From contig JADZCC010000037.1 in NCBI GenBank assembly GCA_020851785.1, positions 17,994 through 81,993 of the forward strand: 64,000 bases of DNA, read 5' to 3'. Origin of the DNA: Anaerolineales bacterium. Lineage in GTDB: Bacteria > Chloroflexota > Anaerolineae > Anaerolineales > Villigracilaceae. The notes below the pieces were generated by a model that saw only the letters and a list, made by a program, of their open reading frames with translations, was not told the origin of the DNA and did no database searches. A program made the translations under genes and the position numbers. This document shows, piece after piece, positions 53,759 to 62,013 of the stretch (position 1 is the first letter of the stretch; the number at the start of each line of letters is the position of its first letter).

Positions 53759-54055
53759 TTATATAAAATATTCCTCAAACAAATCCTTCCATTTGGGATT
53801 CATACTGTTGATCAAATCCAATTTTTTCTGGCGCGAACCCGCCTTAATCTGCTTCTCGCGGAAAATGGCGGCGTTCACATCGTCGCCGCATTCAAAGAAA
53901 ACCAGTTTCGTCACGTTGTATTTGCCTGTAAACTTGCTTCCCTTGCCTGATTTATGTTCCAGGACTCTGCGCTGTAAATCGTTTGTCACCCCGGTGTAGA
54001 GGACAGTATTATGCGCGTTGGTCATGATGTAAACGCAGTATTGTCTGTCGTTCAT
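53759..54055 (-). CDS. GIY-YIG nuclease-family protein (YhbQ/UPF0213-like)
   Basis: 98 residues, normal length for the short stand-alone family. CVYIMTNAHNTVLYTGVTND provides the GIY-YIG strands (as VYI and YTG), followed by R at LQRRVLEHKSG, and E in AAIFREKQIK. The catalytic layout of GIY-YIG endonucleases is kept. The cellular role of this subfamily is unclear. Both ends abut palindromic repeats, so it may have travelled with them or simply lie in a repeat-tolerant zone. Confidence 0.92.
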   Translation of the reverse strand: MNDRQYCVYIMTNAHNTVLYTGVTNDLQRRVLEHKSGKGSKFTGKYNVTKLVFFECGDDVNAAIFREKQIKAGSRQKKLDLINSMNPKWKDLFEEYFI

Positions 54056-54067
54056 AATAACCTCAGT

Positions 54068-54142
54068 GTCACCGCGAGGAACGAAGCGGTCTCTCCCGTC
54101 CGAGGAGATTGCTTCGTCGCAAAGAACGCTCCTCGCAATGAC
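54068..54142. repeat. GTCATTGCGAG-type palindromic repeat, copy 4
   Basis: A 75-bp element from GTCACCGCGAGGAACGAAGC to CTCCTCGCAATGAC with inner GAGATTGCTTCGTCG arm. It ends 1 bp before the stop codon of the membrane-protein gene. Confidence 0.85.
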
Positions 54143-54143
54143 A

Positions 54144-54611
54144 TCAAATCCTAAATATCAAAATATCCAGCGCGGCGGCGAGCATCAACAACGCGCCAAC
54201 TCCAAAGAGGCGCGAAGCCCAGGCAACCGAATTTTGTTTGGTTGCAAGCATTTCATTTAACGCTTTGCGTTTGGCGGTCAGGCTGGCTCGCGGAAATTCA
54301 TAGCGTTTGGGAAAAACGGCTTGCAAGGCAAGAAATAGCGATAGCAGGAAAGCGGTCAATGCCAACGCGCCGACAATTTTTATCTCCACAAATCCCAAAT
54401 AGGCGGGAGCATCCTTGAACGCCAACAAACCAAAGAATGCGCCCAGCAGGGCGGTGGAGAGCGTGATGATCTGCCGCGCCGCGTCTTCGAGCGTTTTCAG
54501 CGAGCCGCTTTCCATCTCGTCGAATAATTTTTCCAGCCGTTCATCGCTCTCCGAAAGCGAGGAAGAAGAGACAACGATCTCATCGTTGGAGGTGTCATTT
54601 TTTCTTGGCAT
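54144..54611 (-). CDS. Small membrane protein, unknown function
   Basis: 155 residues from the ATG at 54611. An acidic, Ser-rich front (residues 5-35) is followed by a helix and then about three hydrophobic segments (ITLSTALLGAFFGLLAF, IVGALALTAFLLSLFLAL, and FGVGALLMLAAALDILIF at the end). It is likely an inner-membrane protein with a cytoplasmic N-terminus. The layout of a short soluble part plus a few helices recalls membrane effectors of conflict systems, but no family can be named. Its 5' part overlaps the zinc-ribbon frame. Confidence 0.7.
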   Translation of the reverse strand: MPRKNDTSNDEIVVSSSSLSESDERLEKLFDEMESGSLKTLEDAARQIITLSTALLGAFFGLLAFKDAPAYLGFVEIKIVGALALTAFLLSLFLALQAVFPKRYEFPRASLTAKRKALNEMLATKQNSVAWASRLFGVGALLMLAAALDILIFRI

Positions 54612-54802
54612 CTTGTCCGCCCCGATGTAAATTTGAATTTGCGCCCACAGTGTTGACAAGTGACAGAAATCTCTTCCTCATCATCCGCGCCGTGATAGAC
54701 TGCGCCTTTGTAAAGGTCTCCATCTACTTTTCGCAACTCAGCCAGGTCAAAGCGATTGTGTTTTTGACAATGAGGACATTTCGTTGAAATAAACGGCGGC
54801 AT
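54497..54802 (-). CDS. Zinc-ribbon protein, C-terminal end uncertain
   Basis: 101 residues in the open frame. The first 55 residues hold two C-x2-C knuckles (KCPHCQKH and TCQHCGRKF), a classic zinc ribbon. AGGAG lies 8 bases before the ATG. The last 40 or so residues are arginine-rich and overlap the membrane-protein gene by 115 bp, so they are probably not native. Either the true protein is shorter in effect, or a frameshift has split one zinc-ribbon/membrane protein in two. Confidence 0.6.
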   Translation of the reverse strand: MPPFISTKCPHCQKHNRFDLAELRKVDGDLYKGAVYHGADDEEEISVTCQHCGRKFKFTSGRTRCQEKMTPPTMRSLSLLPRFRRAMNGWKNYSTRWKAAR

Positions 54803-55049
54803 ATTTCATTCTCCTATATGGGAATAGTCACAGTATAGAGGCGAACAATAATTTCTACAAGAGATTGAAATTACAGTGATAGGGCAGGGGATGGGATGAG
54901 GGTGTCAGGCGCCAAGTATCAGGCGTCAAGTGAACCAGAGCGCGCCTGCGGATGAAACGTTCCCCGGCGAAACATTTTTTCCGTCCATCGTCTGTGGTCT
55001 ATCGTCAAGAGGCGGGGGGAGCGTACCAAAACTCAGCTTCCCGTTGGGC
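54803..55049. other. Intergenic stretch, repeat words only
   Basis: No gene is supported. GTCAGGCGCCAAGT and ATCAGGCGTCAAGT (54903-54932) form an imperfect tandem pair. A CGTCCATCGTCTGTGGTCTA word at about 54982 is of dispersed-repeat type. Confidence 0.45.
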
Positions 55050-55078
55050 TTGACTTCCTCTCAATCATTCAATATAAT
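55050..55078 (+). promoter_or_regulatory. Consensus promoter of the tyrosine recombinase gene
   Basis: TTGACT and TATAAT with a 17-bp spacer, 39 bp before the start codon; near-perfect match. Confidence 0.8.
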
Positions 55079-55117
55079 TAGTATTATACGCCATCAAATT
55101 GCGGATAGGAAATCAGG

Positions 55118-56029
55118 ATGCAAGAACAGATCAACCGCTTTCTCGACACGCTCGACCTTTCAAAGAACACCATTGACACATATCGCTACGCATTGCGTCG
55201 TTTTGTAGAAATCGTCGGCGAGGGTGCGCCGCTCAATACCGAGACCTTCGAGACATTTCTTGCGGAGATTAAAGACTATGCCCCCTCCACAAAACAAATT
55301 TGGCGCTCTGCCTTGCTGGGCCTCTACACCTTTGTCCGCTCGAACGATCTGGCGGAAATTCAGGGCATTATCCGTCACTACACGCGCAGGCAGGGCAAAC
55401 GGATCGTCAACTTCGATCGCGAAGCCGTGGAAAAGGTCATTGAGTATTGCGGCCGCCTGAGCGACGATCTCCCTGCCCTGCGCGACCGCGCCTTTGTGTT
55501 GACGCTGGCAGACACAGGTCTGCGCATCTCTGAGGCTTGCGCGCTCAAACGCGGCGACATTGACTGGCTGGAAGCCCGCGCGGTCATCATCGGCAAAGGC
55601 GACAAACAAGCGGTCATCCGATTCTCCGAGCGTTCGATTCAGGCATTGCGGGAGTATCACACGGCATGCGCCTCCATCGAACCGAACACCCGCATCCCGC
55701 TTCGATCTCAGCCTGTGTTCCTGCGCCACGACATCCGCGCCCGCAAGCGAATCAGACCGATCAGCGCCAGCGGCATGTGGACGGCCATCAAAGGCGATCC
55801 TTTACAAGGTATAAAAGGCAGAATTGAAGAGGCTGGCGTGGACCGCAGTCTCGTGCGCATCCACGACTTTCGCCACTACTTCGTCACTATGACCTATCTC
55901 GCCAGGCGCGATATCAAATTATCGCAGGAGTTGGCGCGACACAGTAGTATTGATACAACGAACCGCTACACGCACTTCGGCGGCGAAGCGGATGCCGCCT
56001 ACGATGAAATTTTCAACAAGAGGAAATAG
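55118..56029 (+). CDS. Tyrosine recombinase (XerC/D-type integrase)
   Basis: 303 residues. An N-terminal SAM-like core-binding domain (about 1-85, LSKNTIDTYRYALRRF) is followed by the catalytic domain. Catalytic residues: R136 (ADTGLRISEA), K160 or K163, H249 and R252 (HDFRHYFVT), H275, and the nucleophile Y284 (TTNRYTHF). It cuts and rejoins DNA at a specific site. No repeat typical of dif or attachment sites is obvious nearby. It may be the chromosome-dimer resolvase, but the repeat-rich accessory setting fits an integrase of a decayed element better. Confidence 0.93.
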   Translation: MQEQINRFLDTLDLSKNTIDTYRYALRRFVEIVGEGAPLNTETFETFLAEIKDYAPSTKQIWRSALLGLYTFVRSNDLAEIQGIIRHYTRRQGKRIVNFDREAVEKVIEYCGRLSDDLPALRDRAFVLTLADTGLRISEACALKRGDIDWLEARAVIIGKGDKQAVIRFSERSIQALREYHTACASIEPNTRIPLRSQPVFLRHDIRARKRIRPISASGMWTAIKGDPLQGIKGRIEEAGVDRSLVRIHDFRHYFVTMTYLARRDIKLSQELARHSSIDTTNRYTHFGGEADAAYDEIFNKRK

Positions 56030-56031
56030 TA

Positions 56032-56097
56032 ATGAAAAAGCATGTCAACTCGCTCGGCGCGACCACCGTCATTGAGGGCGTGATGTTCAAATCTTGA
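56032..56097 (+). CDS. Possible small ORF or gene remnant after the recombinase
   Basis: 21 codons (MKKHVNSLGATTVIEGVMFKS), starting 2 bp after the recombinase stop with GAGG inside its last codons. It may be a remnant of a longer gene. No family is recognised. Confidence 0.3.
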   Translation: MKKHVNSLGATTVIEGVMFKS

Positions 56098-56138
56098 AAT
56101 TTGCTTTCAATGCCCCCTTCTCTTGGCAAACTTTATCG

Positions 56139-57008
56139 TCAGCCCTCCGCGATCTGTTCGGCATGTTCCGTTACAAAATCAGCATACGCCTGCATCAACA
56201 TCTTCGTTGTCCTGCCGACCCTCCCCTGCCCCACTGGCTGGTTGTCAATTGAAACAATCGGCACGACGCCGCGCGAACTGGAAGTCAGAAACGCTTCAGC
56301 GAATGATTCACTTAAGGAAGGCGCGCGATATTCAACCTTCATCCCCTGCCCTCTTGCGATTCTCAACACCACGCGGCGCGTCACGCCCAGTAAAATTCCG
56401 CGCTGGGCGGTGACGACTGTGCCACAAAATTCATTTTGTGCTTCTTTTACGCAAAATGAATTTTGCGGCACAACAACATAAAAGTTAGATGTCATCCCCT
56501 CCAAAATTTTGCCGTCCTTCGTCAGCAAAATTTCAAAGACATCCTTGCTCAACAACTTCCTTTGCTTAGCGCTTTGGGAGATGAAGCCCGAATCTTTGAT
56601 GGTCGGGTCGGTGCGCGCAAGTTCCGCGCTGATCGCCTGCACGCCGTTTGCGTAGACCGCTTCGGGCAATGGCGTAAAAGGCTGAATGCCGATATATAAA
56701 CGTCCTGTGTCTTTGGTGAGGATTAAGCGCACGCGCGATTCGTACGGCAGGTTGACTTGAATCAACTCTGCGATTCGTTTGCGAAGTTCCGCTTCACCTA
56801 CGGGCGGGCGGAGATGGCGTTCTTTGGCCGGGCCGTACAACCTGTGCAAGTGCGCCCGCAACCCAAGGACTTTCGTCCCCTGCGCGAGCGAACTAAAGGT
56901 GGTGTAAAAACCGTCTGAAAGTTGAGCCGTCAACCCGTCGAGCGAGGCGGGCGCGTCGTCGCGTTGCATCAATCCATCTGCGGTTACTTCATAAGCGATA
57001 ATCGTCAT
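56139..57008 (-). CDS. Class IV aminotransferase (branched-chain/ADC-lyase type) with a palindromic insertion
   Basis: 289 residues from the ATG at 57008. Family features: SDGFYTTF at the front, RVRLILTKDTG, the lysine of SQSAKQRKLL (PLP Schiff-base candidate), ILEGMTSNFYVV and ILLGVTRRVVLRIA. PLP enzymes of this fold serve as branched-chain or D-amino acid transaminases or as aminodeoxychorismate lyases; the subtype is uncertain. A 17-residue stretch (PQNSFCVKEAQNEFCGT) between strands is encoded by a palindromic insertion. TATAAT lies 6 bases before the ATG, and no ribosome site is seen. Confidence 0.88.
   Translation of the reverse strand: MTIIAYEVTADGLMQRDDAPASLDGLTAQLSDGFYTTFSSLAQGTKVLGLRAHLHRLYGPAKERHLRPPVGEAELRKRIAELIQVNLPYESRVRLILTKDTGRLYIGIQPFTPLPEAVYANGVQAISAELARTDPTIKDSGFISQSAKQRKLLSKDVFEILLTKDGKILEGMTSNFYVVVPQNSFCVKEAQNEFCGTVVTAQRGILLGVTRRVVLRIARGQGMKVEYRAPSLSESFAEAFLTSSSRGVVPIVSIDNQPVGQGRVGRTTKMLMQAYADFVTEHAEQIAEG
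56418..56472. repeat. 55-bp palindromic element inserted in frame in the aminotransferase gene
   Basis: Arms 56418-56440 and 56450-56472 (23 bases, two mismatches that become G-U pairs) flank a 9-base loop. Core arm ACAAAATTCATTTTG. It is read in frame and adds 17-18 residues in a loop of the enzyme. Confidence 0.85.
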
Positions 57009-57014
57009 CCGCCG

Positions 57015-57054
57015 ATTATACATAAGTCCCAACAGGCGGAAAGTGAAATATAAT
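57015..57054. promoter_or_regulatory. Divergent -10 elements close to both start codons
   Basis: TATAAT at 57015-57020 (minus) is 6 bases from the aminotransferase ATG; TATAAT at 57049-57054 (plus) is 8 bases from the ATG at 57063. Neither gene has a ribosome-binding site, so both mRNAs may be leaderless. Confidence 0.55.
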
Positions 57055-57062
57055 TCCAACTC

Positions 57063-59498
57063 ATGAGCGCCGACAAACCCAGCTACCAGCAAGCCTCGCA
57101 ACTGACCGCCGACGATTTGCGGACGGTGGCGAAGAAGATTTCCGCGCAACAACTTTCGCGCCTTTCCCTGCCAGAGTTGGACGCGGTGGTGGACTTGATT
57201 TCCAAAGTGGTTCCGGCGGGCAACGTGCCGGGCATGGTCCTCAGCGGGCTGGCGCGTTTGCCCGGGCGACGCATCCCCGCGCAAAAAATGGAACAGGACG
57301 TGAACGCCCTGTTTAGCGGCGTGGAGCAGATTTTAGACAAGGCTGTCTATCGCACGTTCTTCGCCGGCCCGGCGGCGATCATCTCTGGCTATCAGAATTT
57401 GTTAAAGCTGGCGGGCAAAGACCCCAACTCTGCTTTTCCTGAAGGCGTTTGGCAATTTTATGCCGGTTACGCCCTCAGGGAGGATACCGCCCGTCACACC
57501 AACGAAACGCACGGCTTCGACACCGCCCTAAAGCAAAACAACATTCGCTTAAGCGCAGTGGACCGGCTGACCGCCTGGGTGATGGCCGCCAGTACCTGCC
57601 TGCATCAATACCCCGCCCTGCTGGAAAATGAATGGCGCGAGCGCGTGGCGTTGACCTTACTGCAAGAGTCGCTGGGGAACGTGCCGGCTAAAGTCCAGCG
57701 TTACGGGCGGCTCTACCGCGAATGGGAAACCAAGCGTCCGTATCGGCGCGAAGCGGATGGCGCAAAGTATGATTACCCCACTTATCGCAAGCGCAAGTTT
57801 GAGCAATTCCTCAACAAGTCTCTGCTCACTTTGCCCGCCGCCAGCTACGAAACCTGGGATGGAAAACTCAAAGCCGCCACCCAACAGGATTTACCGGCCT
57901 ATCAAAAGCAAATGTCCATCCTCGCTTATCTGGAACCGGGCGCGTATGGCGAAACCCGCATCCCATTCGAGTTGAAGGACGCGCAAATTGGCATCATCCA
58001 CCGCGATAGCTACTACCTTTTACCAGCCTGCGAACAAGGCTCGACCAACCCGCTCAATGTGTTGACCGTTCGCGCGCAAATTGCCGCATTGTTGGATGCG
58101 CCCAACGGACAGCCGGCGCAAATTTCCGCCCTCACGCGCATCAAACGCTCCGCCCTGGCCGGCTTGCTCCACAACAAACTGAATCCAACCCTGATCAGCG
58201 ACCTCGGCAACCTGGCCTACGCGCCGATCCTCCTCTCCACCGACCAACGCGCGCGGGCCCTGCCGCTTTCAGAGCTTCGTCAGGCCGAGCGCGGAGTTGG
58301 CTCCCACGCGCTGACGATTTTTGACACCGGCGAAACCTTTGTCTTCGATCAATCGCACATCTTCTTCGACGGCGCCTGGGGTACGGCGCTGGCGGAAATT
58401 ATGACCAACGAAGCGCTTTCATGGGCGCACTACCTTAGCTTGCTTCCCGCCCCAATTTCCGCGACTTCAAAAGTTTACACGTCCTTGTTACTCCCGCTTC
58501 AACCCGCCGACTTGGAGACGTTGTCTCACGCGCCGCAAATTTTGCCAGAAGTAGGCGCTGAAACCGAAAAGGTTCGGCTGAAGCCCTGCCTGGAATTGCG
58601 CAAGCAATTCAAACAACGCAACGAACAAATTCAACTGACGATTAACGATTTACTGGTGTTGTATCGCGCTTTTCACGCGGCTAAATATCGCCCCTCGCCA
58701 AAACTCACCTCCGAAATTACGCGGCTCGCGCAAACCAATCCAGAAGTTGCGGCAAGCATCCGCCAACTGGTCGAAGAAGTCAGCCGCACCAACCCGTCCA
58801 TCCTCATTCCGATGGACGCCAGTCAAAAGATTCCCCGCGAACGCGTGTACCCGCTCAACCTCGAAGTCCCGGTTGTGGACCTGAACCTGATTGCCCTGCA
58901 CGCTCAAACCATGCAACTGCTCGACGCGTACGAGAAATCCAAAGAAGACCGCGCCGCCATGTTCACGGCCTTTCAACAATATCAAAAGTTGTATCTGGCT
59001 TCGCTGGCTGGCTTTGGCGCATTTCTCGCTAAAGCCAAAGCCGTCGCCATTCAAGGCGAAAGCTCCAGCGTGGGGGCCATTAAATTGCTGGCCCATTTAC
59101 CAGCCGCCGTTCAGCGGATGTTGGATAAAATTCCAGAAAAGTTTGACCTGCTCAACAGCATCCTCAAAGGGCGCGAAGTGTTCTCAAACGTTGGCGCGGT
59201 GGCAGAAAATAGCACGCTCACCCGCTTCGTCACCGCCAAAGACGACAACGCCCAAAAGCAGTTGGCCTGGGGCGTGCTGACCGACGCAAAAGGCATCATG
59301 CGCATCTCCCTGCGCGACTTCCGCCCGCAAGTGACGAACCTGCTGTCCATCGGTCGCAAAGACCTCGCCAGCCTGATCGCTCAGGATTATCTGGAAGGCT
59401 ACGCCGAAGATTTCAACGCCTTCGTCAAAGACCTCTCCCGCATCACGCTCGCCAGCCAAACCACGCCATCTTCCAACACCAGAAAGCGAACCGCCTAA
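57063..59498 (+). CDS. Large orphan protein with an HxxxDG motif (acyltransferase-like?)
   Basis: 811 residues; soluble, no signal peptide, no membrane segment. I do not recognise the family. The middle part has ALTIFDTGETFVFDQSHIFF followed by DGAWG: H432 and D436 form an HxxxDG motif as in CoA-dependent acyltransferases (carnitine acyltransferase, CAT, condensation domains). The flanking text of strand then motif then helix (GTALAEIMTNEAL) fits that fold. Front helices include an RLSAVDRLTAWVMAASTCLH stretch; the last 200 residues are helical. The kinase gene follows after 4 bp, so the two are one unit. Function is unknown; the acyltransferase link is an inference from a short motif. Confidence 0.82.
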   Translation: MSADKPSYQQASQLTADDLRTVAKKISAQQLSRLSLPELDAVVDLISKVVPAGNVPGMVLSGLARLPGRRIPAQKMEQDVNALFSGVEQILDKAVYRTFFAGPAAIISGYQNLLKLAGKDPNSAFPEGVWQFYAGYALREDTARHTNETHGFDTALKQNNIRLSAVDRLTAWVMAASTCLHQYPALLENEWRERVALTLLQESLGNVPAKVQRYGRLYREWETKRPYRREADGAKYDYPTYRKRKFEQFLNKSLLTLPAASYETWDGKLKAATQQDLPAYQKQMSILAYLEPGAYGETRIPFELKDAQIGIIHRDSYYLLPACEQGSTNPLNVLTVRAQIAALLDAPNGQPAQISALTRIKRSALAGLLHNKLNPTLISDLGNLAYAPILLSTDQRARALPLSELRQAERGVGSHALTIFDTGETFVFDQSHIFFDGAWGTALAEIMTNEALSWAHYLSLLPAPISATSKVYTSLLLPLQPADLETLSHAPQILPEVGAETEKVRLKPCLELRKQFKQRNEQIQLTINDLLVLYRAFHAAKYRPSPKLTSEITRLAQTNPEVAASIRQLVEEVSRTNPSILIPMDASQKIPRERVYPLNLEVPVVDLNLIALHAQTMQLLDAYEKSKEDRAAMFTAFQQYQKLYLASLAGFGAFLAKAKAVAIQGESSSVGAIKLLAHLPAAVQRMLDKIPEKFDLLNSILKGREVFSNVGAVAENSTLTRFVTAKDDNAQKQLAWGVLTDAKGIMRISLRDFRPQVTNLLSIGRKDLASLIAQDYLEGYAEDFNAFVKDLSRITLASQTTPSSNTRKRTA

Positions 59499-59502
59499 TT
59501 CC

Positions 59503-61195
59503 ATGACTGACCCCCTAATCGGCCAACAACTGGCCAACTTCCGCATTGAGAGCGTGCTGGGCCACGGCGGCATGGCCACCGTCTATTACGGCGAAGACAT
59601 CAAACTCAAACGTCCGGTGGCCATCAAAGTCATCGAGTCCAAGTATCGCGGCGACCCAGCCTACGCCAAACGCTTCGTCAACGAAGCGCGGATGATGGCT
59701 CAGCATGTACGCCGAGCAAAAAGAACTCATGCCCATCGCCGACATCCTCCGCATTGGCAAGGCCGTGGCCAGCGCGTTGGATTACGCTCACCGTCAGGGC
59801 GTGGTGCATCGCGACGTAAAACCTTCCAATATCCTCATCTCCAAAAGCGGGCGCGTCTTATTGGGAGATTTCGGCATGGCCCTCGAAGTCCGCGATGGCT
59901 CAATGGGCAGTATCTTCGGTACGCCCCACTACATTTCGCCCGAACAGGCCCGGCGTTCGGCAGACGCGGTTCCACAATCTGACTTATATTCGCTGGGCGT
60001 CATCCTCTACGAAGTTTTAGTTGGCGCGCCGCCCTTCAACGACCCCTCCCCTGCCAGCATTGCCTTACAACACATTTCGCAAGCGCCGCCTGTGCCGCGC
60101 AGTATCAACCCGCTCGTCCCTCCGGCGGTGGAAACCGTGTTACTCAAAGCGCTGGAAAAGAAACCCGCCAACCGCTACGCCTCTGGCGCCAAATTAATCT
60201 CCGCCCTCGAAGACGCCTTCAAAGCCGGCTCCCCTGCCGCTTCTCAAAAAATCGTCATGCCGCCCATGCCAGTGGGCGTGCCCACTGTGCGCCGAAGCGA
60301 AGAAAGCATAGACGAAATGGCCCGGCGTGAAATTAAACGCAGACCTCAGCCTGCCCTGCCCATGCTCCCCACCAAACACGCCGCCCACCTGCCGCGCAAA
60401 AGAAGCAAAGCCTGGGTCTGGTTGATTCTGCTTTTCGGGCTGGGATTGGGCGGCTGGTACGCCGCGCAAAATGGGATGTTGACTCCAGCGCCTCAACCAA
60501 CCGCCACCGCGACTCTTCCGCCGCTTTCCTCGCCGACGGCTGTTCCCGCCACCGAAACATTCGTTCCCGCCTCGGCCACCTCCACCGAAACGGATCCGCC
60601 CACCCCACAGCCCACCGACACCCAAACCCCCGAGCCGACCTTCACGCCAACGCTCACCGCCGCGCCAACCGAGACCTCCCTCCCAACTGAAACCGCCACG
60701 CTCGCACCAAGTTCGCCCACACTTGAAATTGCCACTTCCGTACCGGCCACCCTGCCGGTTGCCGTGCCCACGATCAAATTTCCCAACGGATTCCGCTTCA
60801 GCTTCTTTTGGAACGACACCAGCTTTTACATGCTCAACAACTACGGCGACCCAAGGACCTTCTCCGTGTTTACCTTTGAACGTCTCGATGTAAACGGTCA
60901 GCCCACCGATAAATTCATCGGTTACTTATGGGAGCAGAAGGGCACACTCAGCTATCTGCCCATTGGAATTTGCGCCAGCATCAAAATTTATGGCGATGAA
61001 GACCCGCCCTACCTGACTCCCAAACAATGCGGCGGCTACGCCAGCGTCGTGCAACCTCGCGCCGAAAAAGACCGCAATCAAATCTTTTGGAGTCAAAAAG
61101 ACGACGGCTCCACACAATTCCGCGTGCTGTATAAAAAAGAGGAAGCCGGCCGGTGCGAGATCAGTGCCGGAACGTGCGACGTGTTCATTCCGTAA
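59503..61195 (+). pseudogene. Receptor Ser/Thr protein kinase, broken by an internal deletion and frameshift
   Basis: The first frame (from 59503) has the Gly-rich loop LGHGGMATVYYG, the VAIKVIES lysine and the helix-C glutamate (FVNEARMMAQ). At about 59705 the text jumps to another frame, which continues MPIADILRIG, VVHRDVKPSNIL, LLGDFGMAL and GTPHYISPEQA to the end at 61195. Strands 4-5 and the hinge (about 40 residues) are missing between them. The rest is intact: a membrane helix (WVWLILLFGLGLGGWYAA), a Thr/Pro linker and an extracellular C-terminal domain. As read, no active kinase can be made unless the lesion is a sequencing or assembly error. It lies 4 bp after the orphan protein gene. 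Confidence 0.82.
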
Positions 61196-61211
61196 TTAAT
61201 ATCTGCGATCG

Positions 61212-61250
61212 CAAATTGCGTTTTCCTGCTTCTCAAAAAGGCGCAATTTG
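61212..61250. promoter_or_regulatory. Inverted repeat upstream of moaC
   Basis: CAAATTGCG (61212-61220) and CGCAATTTG (61242-61250), perfect 9-bp arms with a 21-bp spacer, at the -35 region of the moaC promoter. Candidate operator or weak terminator of the kinase gene. Confidence 0.5.
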
Positions 61251-61263
61251 TGACTGCGTTGGG

Positions 61264-61269
61264 TATAAT
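61264..61269 (+). promoter_or_regulatory. -10 element of the moaCDE unit
   Basis: TATAAT 6 bases before the moaC ATG with no ribosome-binding site between; transcription would start at or next to the ATG (leaderless). Confidence 0.55.
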
Positions 61270-61275
61270 CCCGCC

Positions 61276-61752
61276 ATGCCCAAGTTAACACACCTTGACG
61301 AACATGGCCGCGCCAGCATGGTGGACGTCAGTCACAAGCCGGAGACGGAACGTACTGCAATGGCGCGTGGCGAAATTCAAATGCGCCGCGAAACTTTTGA
61401 CTTGATTCGGGATGGGCAGATCAAAAAAGGCGACGTGTTAACCGTCGCGCAAATTGCCGGCATCCTTGCCGCAAAAAAAACCGCAGACCTGATTCCGCTT
61501 TGTCATCCCCTTGCTCTTTCAAAGATAGACATTGCCCTGGAATTGAACGAAGCCTTACCCGGCGTGACGATTACGGCTACGGTCAAAACCACTGGCCAAA
61601 CCGGCGTGGAAATGGAAGCCCTCACCGCCATTTCCATCGCCGCGCTAACGGTGTACGATATGGCCAAAGCCGCCGAAAAGACGATGAAGATTCAAAACAT
61701 TCGGCTCGTGGAAAAACACGGCGGTTTATCTGGCGATGTGGTGAATGAATGA
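61276..61752 (+). CDS. moaC: Cyclic pyranopterin monophosphate synthase
   Basis: 158 residues from the ATG at 61276; normal length. Motifs: [19 protein letters not shown] at the front, [23 protein letters not shown] and the final KHGGLSGDV. It turns the MoaA product into cyclic pyranopterin phosphate in molybdenum cofactor synthesis. moaD overlaps its stop by 4 bp. An upstream extension of the frame has no support. Confidence 0.97.
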   Translation: MPKLTHLDEHGRASMVDVSHKPETERTAMARGEIQMRRETFDLIRDGQIKKGDVLTVAQIAGILAAKKTADLIPLCHPLALSKIDIALELNEALPGVTITATVKTTGQTGVEMEALTAISIAALTVYDMAKAAEKTMKIQNIRLVEKHGGLSGDVVNE

Positions 61753-61997
61753 ACAAGATTAAGGCGCTATTCTTTGCGACCATTCGAGAAAAGGTCGGCG
61801 CGAAATCCATCGAGTTGGAAACGCCGGATGAAATGACCGTGGCGCAATTAAAGGTTAAGTTATCCGCCGAGTACCCCAAACTGGGCGATTCCATGAGTTC
61901 TGTTTTGGTTTCAATCAATCATGAATTTGCCCTGGACGACGAAAAAATTCCCGCCCATGCGGAAGTTGCCCTGTTTCCACCCGTCAGCGGCGGATGA
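61749..61997 (+). CDS. moaD: Molybdopterin synthase sulfur carrier subunit
   Basis: 82 residues with ubiquitin-like fold and the C-terminal VSGG needed for thiocarboxylate formation. It supplies sulfur to MoaE. It overlaps moaC by 4 bp (ATGA). Confidence 0.95.
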   Translation: MNKIKALFFATIREKVGAKSIELETPDEMTVAQLKVKLSAEYPKLGDSMSSVLVSINHEFALDDEKIPAHAEVALFPPVSGG

Positions 61998-62013
61998 CTC
62001 TCCCATTAAAATC

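Noticed and set aside
50793..54142. CRISPR array
   Set aside because: The repeats differ in length, are palindromic over their whole length and are separated by whole genes, with no regular spacers or cas genes.
48992..55118. An integrative element inserted at tRNA-Leu by the tyrosine recombinase
   Set aside because: The tRNA 3' end faces tig, which follows 36 bp later. The accessory genes lie on the 5' side, and no copy of the tRNA end was seen near the recombinase.
57009..57284. N-terminal extension of the aminotransferase to 57284
   Set aside because: It would overlap the divergent 811-residue gene by more than 200 bp, and its residues resemble no part of the family.
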